Assembly: GCA_022758935.1 (NCBI GenBank)
Contig: JAEMQG010000026.1
Span: 1-6,837 of the forward strand
DNA from: Candidatus Nitrosopumilus sp.
GTDB taxonomy: Archaea > Thermoproteota > Nitrososphaeria > Nitrososphaerales > Nitrosopumilaceae
Direction of reading: 5' to 3'
Length of the DNA: 6,837 nt
Of this stretch, positions 1-5,268 are shown in pieces (position 1 is the stretch's first letter; every line of letters begins with the position of its first letter). A model generated the notes under the pieces. That model worked only from the letters and a program-made list of their open reading frames with translations, was not told the DNA's origin and made no database searches. Made by a program: the position numbers and the translations under genes.

Positions 1-412
1 CTGCTTCAAATGCTCGCATTAATCCGAGAGCTTCAATTGCTTCATGTCTTGACAAAACACTCTTGTCATGCAATGCTGCGTCTACTAATACCGGTATCTT
101 CTGTCTCATATTTCTTGCAGCAATTTGAAAGCAAGCTTCGTGTTTTACCACCCCATTGTTATCATATTTAATGACCCATTCAATAGCTTCAGATACTTTG
201 TCAAACAATTGGTCACCGTGCTTTCTATTTTCTGCCAATTCTCCTATTAGCCATACAGCATCCCAGCGCTTTGACTCATCTTTTTCATTTTTTAAAATAT
301 CTACACATAATGTAAAACGTTCTTCATCAGGAAGTGCTCTGAGATTATTTTCATCGACTAATTTAACTGCCATTTCCATTACTGGGAATGCCATCTTTTT
401 AATCATTTCCAT
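1..412 (-). CDS. HEAT-repeat protein, deoxyhypusine hydroxylase-like (partial, C-terminus outside window)
   Basis: I translated this from the reverse complement; 137 codons are open from an ATG at 412 to the window edge. The protein is built of paired amphipathic helices typical of HEAT/PBS-lyase repeats. RWDAVWLIGELAE (about 49-61), KHEACFQIAARNM (90-102) and RHEAIEALGLM (122-132) are recognisable second-helix units. Two HE dipeptides, H91-E92 and H123-E124, lie 32 residues apart. In deoxyhypusine hydroxylase (human HE at 56/57 and 89/90), such pairs bind the di-iron centre that hydroxylates deoxyhypusine on eIF5A. The enzyme needs two more HE pairs, which would lie beyond this window, so function is only suggested; a generic HEAT scaffold is the alternative. 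The gene begins 26 nt after the TrmB stop and is probably co-transcribed. ATG 412 is the first in-frame ATG in an open frame that continues into the TrmB tail; ATG 406 is an alternative. No Shine-Dalgarno is visible. Confidence 0.
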   Translation of the reverse strand, partial: MEMIKKMAFPVMEMAVKLVDENNLRALPDEERFTLCVDILKNEKDESKRWDAVWLIGELAENRKHGDQLFDKVSEAIEWVIKYDNNGVVKHEACFQIAARNMRQKIPVLVDAALHDKSVLSRHEAIEALGLMRAFEA

Positions 413-438
413 TAATATGCCATTGAAAATTTTTGAGC

Positions 439-1281
439 CTATTTTGTTACGTGATTTTTCACATCTACCGATTTTAGTGGTTGTGCAGTTTCCCATAATA
501 GGCTGCAGAGGCTATGTATGTTATTTACCATTTCCAATGAATTTGTACATAGTGAAAAGTCTGATTCTGAATTTGCAGACATTTGATTTGTAATTGAGGA
601 ATCTGACATTATCATTTGTTGATCTTTTTGAACTACCATTCGTCCTTTTGATGGAAGTTTACAGATTTTTGTTTCACTTGCATTAAATCTTTTTACAAAT
701 GTGACTAATTTTGGATCATCTATCTCTACAATTAATCTGACACTACCGCCATTCTTCTCACACGTCAGGATTTTTTCAGGAATTTCACTATGATACATTT
801 TAGATATGTCTTCAAGTGTGGTTGCAATGTATACTACACCTGTTGCATTTTCTATCATCTGGGCAATATCTGCATAAATATTATTTTTTCCTTGGACAAC
901 TCTGAAAGTTGGAACACTTGTTCCTGGTTTTGTAGCAAACTCTTTGTTGATTCTTTTAATGATTAACTCTCCACTATTTTTGATTTTGTTGATTTCTTCT
1001 TGTTTTTTCCTTAATGCAATATCTAGGACATCTTTAGGTTCTGCTGCTATACATAATTTAGGGCTTGAAAGTGTAGTTGAAATGATATTTCTGCTGACCA
1101 TCTTGTCTACCGTTCTATACATTCTGGCCCTGTCAATATTCAGGTCTTTTGCAAGCGCACTGGCCGTAATTGGCCCTGCTCTTAACAAACTGAGATATAC
1201 CGTGGCCTCAAATTTATCTAAATTTAATACCTCTTCTAGATCCGCTGTTAGGTCAGTCATTTGTTCTTGGTATGACATCAT
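439..1281 (-). CDS. TrmB-family transcriptional regulator with C-terminal ligand/effector-type domain
   Basis: The 280-aa product has the TrmB layout. A winged helix-turn-helix spans about residues 18-80: LDKFEATVYLSLLRAG, then SALAKDLNIDRARMYRTVDKM, with the recognition helix near 49-62. A charged helix follows (about 84-115, likely the dimerising linker). An alpha/beta C-terminal domain (about 124-265) includes GVVYIATT (148-155) and VRLIVEID (181-188), the kind of fold that follows the wHTH in many archaeal TrmB proteins and often senses a ligand. TrmB proteins bind palindromes near archaeal TATA boxes as repressors or activators; the ligand cannot be read here. The start at tandem ATGs 1281/1278 is supported by a GGGGGT ribosome-binding sequence 9 nt upstream. 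The gene lies just downstream of the pilus operon on the same strand, separated by 222 bp with its own probable promoter. Regulation of itself and the pilus genes is inferred from shared half-sites. Confidence 0.
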   Translation of the reverse strand: MMSYQEQMTDLTADLEEVLNLDKFEATVYLSLLRAGPITASALAKDLNIDRARMYRTVDKMVSRNIISTTLSSPKLCIAAEPKDVLDIALRKKQEEINKIKNSGELIIKRINKEFATKPGTSVPTFRVVQGKNNIYADIAQMIENATGVVYIATTLEDISKMYHSEIPEKILTCEKNGGSVRLIVEIDDPKLVTFVKRFNASETKICKLPSKGRMVVQKDQQMIMSDSSITNQMSANSESDFSLCTNSLEMVNNIHSLCSLLWETAQPLKSVDVKNHVTK

Positions 1282-1290
1282 GATGATTTT

Positions 1291-1296
1291 ACCCCC
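1291..1296 (-). promoter_or_regulatory. G-rich ribosome-binding site of the TrmB gene
   Basis: On the minus strand GGGGGT lies 9 nt before ATG 1281. With one G-U wobble it pairs with the ACCUCC anti-Shine-Dalgarno core at the 16S 3' end. This supports the tandem-ATG start over the internal ATG of codon 8, and implies a leadered mRNA. Confidence 0.
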
Positions 1297-1307
1297 AATT
1301 CATTTAG

Positions 1308-1354
1308 ATTGAACAAATCTTGCTTTTTATTTTGAAATCTTGTTTGATTGTTCA
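1308..1354 (-). promoter_or_regulatory. Probable TrmB gene promoter with flanking inverted half-sites
   Basis: A minus-strand A/T stretch (AAAATAAAAAG, about 1323-1333) is a candidate archaeal TATA element. It lies about 45 nt before the start codon, so initiation near 1300 would leave a leader just long enough for the G-rich ribosome-binding site. Two perfect 7-bp inverted arms bracket it on the plus strand: TGAACAA at 1310-1316 and TTGTTCA at 1348-1354. Arms on both sides of a TATA box would suit an autoregulatory operator. The TATA match is weak and neither element has been scored, so this is a candidate only. Confidence 0.
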
Positions 1355-1472
1355 TTTTTTGATTTATTGTAGTCATGCCTTGATGTTAATACTGAAATCA
1401 TGATAGAACTAAAGGACAAGTATGTAATTCAATATTACACCCTTTCTCACATGGAAATACATTGCAAATCAG

Positions 1473-1493
1473 ACAATTTTTGTTATAAATTGT
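1473..1493 (-). terminator. Small AT-rich hairpin after the pilus operon (possible 3' end)
   Basis: A perfect 7-bp inverted repeat, ACAATTT and AAATTGT with a 7-nt loop, begins 11 nt beyond the stop codon of the last pilus gene. Its position fits a transcript 3' end, but archaeal termination depends mainly on U-tracts and none longer than three or four U follows. In such AT-rich DNA a chance palindrome is quite possible. Confidence 0.
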
Positions 1494-1503
1494 TAGAAAT
1501 GCA

Positions 1504-2418
1504 CTAAATTATGTTAAATGCAATCACAGCTGCAATAACCATTATGACTACATGCTTTGTTCCAGCAACATAGGATCCAGCTCCAATCTTTCCTGCTGCC
1601 AATCCTCCAAAAAGGGCCTCTATAATTGCCATGTTAAATAATGCTGACTGCATTGCTTTGACATTCATATCTGCCAGTGAGCTAAACATGGTTCCTTTAG
1701 CCCCACCTTTAGCAATTAAGGAATCTTGTACCTTGACGATTTCTGTAAAAAAGCTTGACACAAGTAAAACTGAAACTGCCAAAAATACAAAAAATGAGAT
1801 ATAAATTGTATATGTATATGGTGATAAAGCTGACTTTCGACTTTTTTCAATATTTTGCATTTCTGAAACGTGTTTTTGAATCATGTCCAAATTTTCACCA
1901 ATATCTCCCCCAATTTTTATTGCCATTTCCAACAATGTAGTTACACGTCGTGCCACTTTGGTTCCTGTTCTTTTGGCAAAATTTTCAAATGCATCTTCAA
2001 TTGGTATGCCCCAACTAAGGTTTGCTCTGAGATTCTTTAATTCTGGAGTTAGTGATCCTAAATTTCTATCAGCTGTTAGTTCTATTGCTCTGATGATGTT
2101 TGCTCCACTTTGAACTGAGCTTAACAAACCCAAAAGAAACACAGGCATATTTCTATCTATGCTGTCCCTTCTTTGAACCTCTTTTAATTGATGTAGTGTG
2201 AATGGAACTATTCCAACCATTATTCCAAAAATAAAACCCACGTCTCTAATCGTGGTTCCCTCTGAAAACTGTGAGCTTGCCAAACTAATCGAAATTACCG
2301 TGATTGATGCAACTAGTGAAAGTATGGCCGTTTTTACAAATTTATTTTTCAAAATTGATTTTTTTGGAACAAGATCGTCTGACACAACTTCACTTTGTTT
2401 TCTATTTATTTTTTGCAT
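1504..2418 (-). CDS. Type II/IV pilus assembly membrane protein, T2SSF domain (TadC-like), second copy
   Basis: This is an inner-membrane platform component of an archaeal type IV pilus, expected to contact the ATPase through its cytoplasmic T2SSF (GspF/TadC) domain. The 304-aa protein has a charged N-terminus (1-28) and hydrophobic segments at about 29-49 and 59-77. The T2SSF helical bundle at about 88-200 includes the family-type turn IKIGGDIGENLDMI (167-180). Membrane helices follow at about 203-224, 257-277 and 287-304. I chose ATG 2418 because GAGGT sits 6 nt before it, overlapping the stop of the preceding gene, which leaves a 4-nt gap. The longer reading from ATG 2448 adds ten residues (MTRWCQRGKR) that overlap the upstream gene and look non-native. 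It is the last gene of the three-gene minus-strand operon. It carries one T2SSF domain, so it probably pairs with its upstream neighbour as TadB/TadC do. Confidence 0.
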   Translation of the reverse strand: MQKINRKQSEVVSDDLVPKKSILKNKFVKTAILSLVASITVISISLASSQFSEGTTIRDVGFIFGIMVGIVPFTLHQLKEVQRRDSIDRNMPVFLLGLLSSVQSGANIIRAIELTADRNLGSLTPELKNLRANLSWGIPIEDAFENFAKRTGTKVARRVTTLLEMAIKIGGDIGENLDMIQKHVSEMQNIEKSRKSALSPYTYTIYISFFVFLAVSVLLVSSFFTEIVKVQDSLIAKGGAKGTMFSSLADMNVKAMQSALFNMAIIEALFGGLAAGKIGAGSYVAGTKHVVIMVIAAVIAFNII

Positions 2419-2422
2419 CCTC

Positions 2423-3343
2423 TTACCTCTTTGGCACCATCGTGTCAATCATAAATAACATCAATACCCCGCTAAGAGGGATTACAGCAAAAGTGAGAAT
2501 GTTAATTAAAGTTGCTAAATCAAAACCTGCCAAACTTGGGGACATTATGCCCATAATTGATAGCATGATCACTGCAAGCAATGGAAAAACTATTAAAAGA
2601 ATTGTATAAATTTCTGCAATTGATCCTAATGATTCTGTGGTTTTTTGGAGTAGCATTTTTTTCTCTTCAAGCTGAACTTTTGCGGTTGCATTGAAATACT
2701 CTTTTAGATTTCCACCTGACTGCGATGTGATGATTGCCCCTTCAAGTAATTCTGAATATGGTCCAGGAGGTGTTCTGTGAATTAGATCTTTAATTGCAGT
2801 AACTAAATCCATCCCAAGAATCTCTACGTTTCTTGTAATGAAACGTGCATCTTTTATCATCTCTTCTCCTGTCTCCTCTTTTGCTACTGCTTTGATAATT
2901 TCCTCTAGTGATAAACCACTGGTGGCTAGAGTCGACATGTATCCAATAAAATGGGGGATCTCTTCTAGTAATTTTGAAGATCTGTTCTTTACGTTCATTA
3001 CAGGAAGCACTTGGAGAATTCCAAATACTCCTGCAAATAGGGCCAATCCCATGGCAGGTCCAAGTAAATAGTTTACAATTGCAGGTTGAATATTTACAAA
3101 ATGTGATATGATAAATCCTAATGCAACTCCACAAATTCCACCAATAAAACTAAAGAGAACCATGCTTGTGACATATACTTCATAGGGAATCGGCATCATT
3201 GCTTGTTTTATTGATTTTTCCAACGGTCTTAATTTTGGATATAAAAATTTTACATGATCATTTAGCAATTTGTAACTATAAACGTGGATGATGCCGACTG
3301 ATGCCTCTTGTACTTTTTTTTGTTTTGGTACCCCCATTTTCAT
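2423..3343 (-). CDS. Type II/IV pilus assembly membrane protein, T2SSF domain (TadB-like), first copy
   Basis: This 306-aa multi-spanning protein has an N-terminal cytoplasmic stretch of about 50 residues. Two hydrophobic segments (about 56-82 and 90-115) precede a cytoplasmic T2SSF bundle (about 125-235). The bundle shows the family pattern SGLSLEEIIKAVAKE (142-156) and a conserved-looking SGGNLKEYF turn (209-217). Two or more further membrane helices lie at about 242-266 and 276-299. In pilus and secretion systems this protein is the membrane platform that the hexameric ATPase drives. Its ATG lies 1 nt after the ATPase stop (TAA A ATG), with GAGGTT 11 nt upstream inside the ATPase tail. Tight spacing implies co-transcription and likely translational coupling. 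ATG 3337 (Met3) is an alternative start. It resembles the next gene in fold but not closely in sequence, so this is an old pair and not a recent duplication. FlaJ/ArlJ of archaella is less likely, as that is a single longer protein. Confidence 0.
   Translation of the reverse strand: MKMGVPKQKKVQEASVGIIHVYSYKLLNDHVKFLYPKLRPLEKSIKQAMMPIPYEVYVTSMVLFSFIGGICGVALGFIISHFVNIQPAIVNYLLGPAMGLALFAGVFGILQVLPVMNVKNRSSKLLEEIPHFIGYMSTLATSGLSLEEIIKAVAKEETGEEMIKDARFITRNVEILGMDLVTAIKDLIHRTPPGPYSELLEGAIITSQSGGNLKEYFNATAKVQLEEKKMLLQKTTESLGSIAEIYTILLIVFPLLAVIMLSIMGIMSPSLAGFDLATLINILTFAVIPLSGVLMLFMIDTMVPKR
2425..2429 (-). promoter_or_regulatory. Ribosome-binding site deciding the start of the second T2SSF gene
   Basis: Minus-strand GAGGT overlaps the upstream gene's TAA stop and ends 6 nt before ATG 2418. 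This ideal spacing is the main reason to prefer that start over the ATG at 2448. Confidence 0.
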
Positions 3344-3344
3344 T

Positions 3345-5156
3345 TTACATCTCTAACCTCTTTCTTTCATAGTATCTTTCAGGATCTGCATAATACTCCA
3401 TAACATTGTTGGACACATCTCTGTAATCCCGAATGTTGTTTTTTACCATCCATTCTAAAGCAAGTCGTCTTTTTGTTAATTCGTATGCAAATTTCTCATC
3501 TGTTTCACCATCTCGCTCTTTGATTTTTTTAAATACGATACTTTTCCCCATGAATTCATGTTTGTCTTCTATTGGATTCCACTGGAATAATGTGTGTGTT
3601 TTAATTTCCCCTGTTTGTTTATCTAAACCTTCAATTTCTGCAACCTGAATTACTCTTCTGACTGATTTTTCCCCCAATCTAATTTTAAGCTGTAACATGA
3701 TCAAATCAAGACTATTTGAAATCAAAGCCCTTGGAACCTCCATCGGCGCCGATGTCAGTCTAGTTAAAGTTGCTTCTATGGAATCTGCATGTATTGATGA
3801 GAATCCACCATGTCCTGTTGCCATTGCCTGAAATAAGGTGTATGCCTCCTGACCCCTTGTTTCTCCAACAATTATGATATCTGGTCTTTGTCTGAGTGCG
3901 GCTCTGAGTAGATCGAATTGATTTATCTCACCAACTTGCTTATCTGAAAAACTCTGTCTTGAAACAGCTGGAATCCAATTTTCGTGAGGTAAATTAAGTT
4001 CCTGTGTGTCTTCTATGCTGACCACTTTTTGCCCAGGTCTGATAAATGATGCCAAAGCGTTTAATGCAGTTGTCTTGCCACTTGCAGTACCACCTGCGAC
4101 AAGCATTGTTGTACGTTTTTCAATTAAATACCACATAAATGCGGCTATATCTACTGACATTGTCCCGTATTTGATTAAATCAATCACTGTAATCGGATCT
4201 GCTTTAAAACGTCTAATTGTAAATGTACTTCCTCTTTTTGTAATTTCACGACCTAGTGTAAGATTAACTCTACTTCCACCCGGCAATGATGCATCGAGAA
4301 TTGGACTAGAAGCTGAAACATGTTTTCCACATATGTATGCCATTTTTCTTACAAAATTATTTAATTCTGCTTCCTTTTCAAAAATAATATTTGTAGGCAT
4401 TGATTCATTTTCTCTATGCCAAACATAAATTGGAACATTTGTTCCATCACAACTAATTTCTTCGATCATATTATCTCTCATTAGTGGCTCAATTTTTCCA
4501 AGATATATGAAGTCACGCACAGCAAAATAATTTATTTTTTCAATATTTTTTGGAGGTATTCTTAATCTGTATTTTTTTATCATTGAATGAATTTTCTTTT
4601 TCAACTTGTATTCAGCTTCTTTTTTGGTTTTAATTTCACCCATTGATACTGAAAGTTCTGTCATCAAAAGTTTTTTTATCATCTCAAAAGTTTTTTCTTC
4701 TTTTTCTGACAGTACTGGTTCTATCACTTTGTATCTGAAGCCTCCTTTGGCTGTAGGATCTTTTATAATGCCTGCATGAATTTCATTATTATCCCACTCT
4801 ACTTTTGCTATTGTCATAAAGTTTGGAATGTTGGTTTCTTCTTTCTTTTTTACATCAATAATTTTTTCTTCTTTTATTTCACTACTTTTTATCTTTTTCT
4901 TTTTTATTTCAGAAATCATTTCTTCTTTCTTTTTTATTCTCCAAAATCTTTTCTCGCTCTTTTTTTCTTCATGAATTACTTCCACTTGCTTTTTTTCTTC
5001 AGAAATTATCTCATCATTTTTTTTTATGTCAATAATACTATTCTTGAAATCCTTTTCTAATTCTAGGATGTTTTTATTCTCTAAAATTACTTTATCTACT
5101 GGCAAAAACTTGCTTTTTAATATTTTTAGGTTCATTTTACGAATTTCTACGGTCAC
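3345..5156 (-). CDS. Pilus assembly/secretion ATPase, TadA/VirB11 (GspE) family
   Basis: This hexameric ATPase powers assembly of an archaeal type IV pilus from the cytoplasmic face. All catalytic boxes are present: Walker A GGTASGKT (355-362), Asp box SIEDTQEL (380-387), Walker B-type IIIVGETRGQEA (427-438), and His box TGHGGFSSIHADS (447-459). An N-terminal domain with SCDGTNVPIYVWHRE (235-249) and SPILDASLPGGSRVN (284-298) precedes the core, as in archaeal GspE2/TadA proteins. Residues about 41-108 are almost entirely Lys, Glu and Ile and probably form a coiled coil or disordered arm. At 603 aa it is longer than bacterial TadA largely because of this arm and the C-terminal extension. The start codon at 5156 is GTG with no Shine-Dalgarno. 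ATG 5135 (Met8) is a credible alternative, perhaps with a short leader. It is the first gene of the operon with the two T2SSF genes, and two such partners argue against an archaellum FlaI. Confidence 0.
   Translation of the reverse strand: MTVEIRKMNLKILKSKFLPVDKVILENKNILELEKDFKNSIIDIKKNDEIISEEKKQVEVIHEEKKSEKRFWRIKKKEEMISEIKKKKIKSSEIKEEKIIDVKKKEETNIPNFMTIAKVEWDNNEIHAGIIKDPTAKGGFRYKVIEPVLSEKEEKTFEMIKKLLMTELSVSMGEIKTKKEAEYKLKKKIHSMIKKYRLRIPPKNIEKINYFAVRDFIYLGKIEPLMRDNMIEEISCDGTNVPIYVWHRENESMPTNIIFEKEAELNNFVRKMAYICGKHVSASSPILDASLPGGSRVNLTLGREITKRGSTFTIRRFKADPITVIDLIKYGTMSVDIAAFMWYLIEKRTTMLVAGGTASGKTTALNALASFIRPGQKVVSIEDTQELNLPHENWIPAVSRQSFSDKQVGEINQFDLLRAALRQRPDIIIVGETRGQEAYTLFQAMATGHGGFSSIHADSIEATLTRLTSAPMEVPRALISNSLDLIMLQLKIRLGEKSVRRVIQVAEIEGLDKQTGEIKTHTLFQWNPIEDKHEFMGKSIVFKKIKERDGETDEKFAYELTKRRLALEWMVKNNIRDYRDVSNNVMEYYADPERYYERKRLEM
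4833..5036 (-). repeat. Purine-rich low-complexity tract coding the Lys/Glu arm of the ATPase
   Basis: The coding strand is nearly all A and G here and encodes residues 41-108. A degenerate unit recurs: ISEEKK (51-56), IHEEKK (61-66), ISEIKK (81-86) and SEIKEEK (92-98), spaced by about ten or twenty residues. This looks like repeat expansion in a linker and not a folded domain. The reading frame is open throughout. Confidence 0.
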
Positions 5157-5173
5157 ATTATGTGTTTTAACAG

Positions 5174-5193
5174 TTGTTCGTTCATTTGAACAA
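5174..5193. promoter_or_regulatory. Candidate operator palindrome in the divergent pilus promoter
   Basis: TTGTTC and GAACAA form 6-bp inverted arms with an 8-nt spacer. A nested GTTCA/TGAAC pair (5180-5191) has a 2-nt spacer. It sits 18 nt upstream of the ATPase start and 76 nt upstream of the plus-strand gene, inside the 112-bp divergent region. The same half-site words flank the probable TATA box of the nearby TrmB gene, which makes TrmB the natural candidate ligand. Single 6-mers of this kind also occur by chance inside genes of the window, so the palindromic arrangement is the real evidence. Confidence 0.
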
Positions 5194-5217
5194 CATTTTA
5201 CTTTTAGTATGGACAGG

Positions 5218-5226
5218 TAAATTATT
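5218..5226 (+). promoter_or_regulatory. Weak TATA-like element for the plus-strand operon
   Basis: TAAATTATT lies about 45 nt before ATG 5269. With initiation about 25 nt downstream it would give a leader of roughly 20 nt that includes the G-rich ribosome-binding site. The match to the archaeal TATA consensus is loose and no clear BRE is visible. Confidence 0.
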
Positions 5227-5256
5227 CTATGGTGAAATTATTGCTTTTCTGGGCAT

Positions 5257-5261
5257 GGGGG
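5257..5261 (+). promoter_or_regulatory. G-rich ribosome-binding site of the 371-aa zinc protein
   Basis: GGGGG ends 7 nt before ATG 5269 and can pair with CCUCC through one G-U wobble. It favours ATG 5269 over the overlapping out-of-frame ATG at 5265, which stops after three codons. Confidence 0.
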
Positions 5262-5268
5262 ACAATGA

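Noticed and set aside
944..1312. Plus-strand 122-codon frame opposite the TrmB gene
   Set aside because: It is antisense to a clearly recognisable winged-helix protein, with no family resemblance or start signal of its own.
1400..1507. A 35-codon plus-strand open frame (MIELKDKYVIQYY...) in the gap between the TrmB gene and the pilus operon
   Set aside because: It has no ribosome-binding site or convincing promoter, overlaps the stop of the minus-strand T2SSF gene, and shows no recognisable family. A frame this short is expected by chance; only conservation would rescue it.
2419..2448. Longer N-terminus for the second T2SSF protein starting at ATG 2448
   Set aside because: The ten extra residues overlap the upstream gene, and a well-placed GAGGT supports ATG 2418.
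4776..5060. Plus-strand open frame rich in Phe, Leu and Tyr that looks like a membrane protein
   Set aside because: It is the complement of the purine-rich Lys/Glu stretch of the ATPase gene; the hydrophobicity is an artefact of T-rich antisense sequence.
3345..5156. Archaellum motor ATPase (FlaI/ArlI) as the identity of the ATPase
   Set aside because: Two separate T2SSF partners and no FlaH, FlaG or FlaF in the neighbourhood fit a Tad/Epd-like pilus better, although FlaI belongs to the same superfamily.
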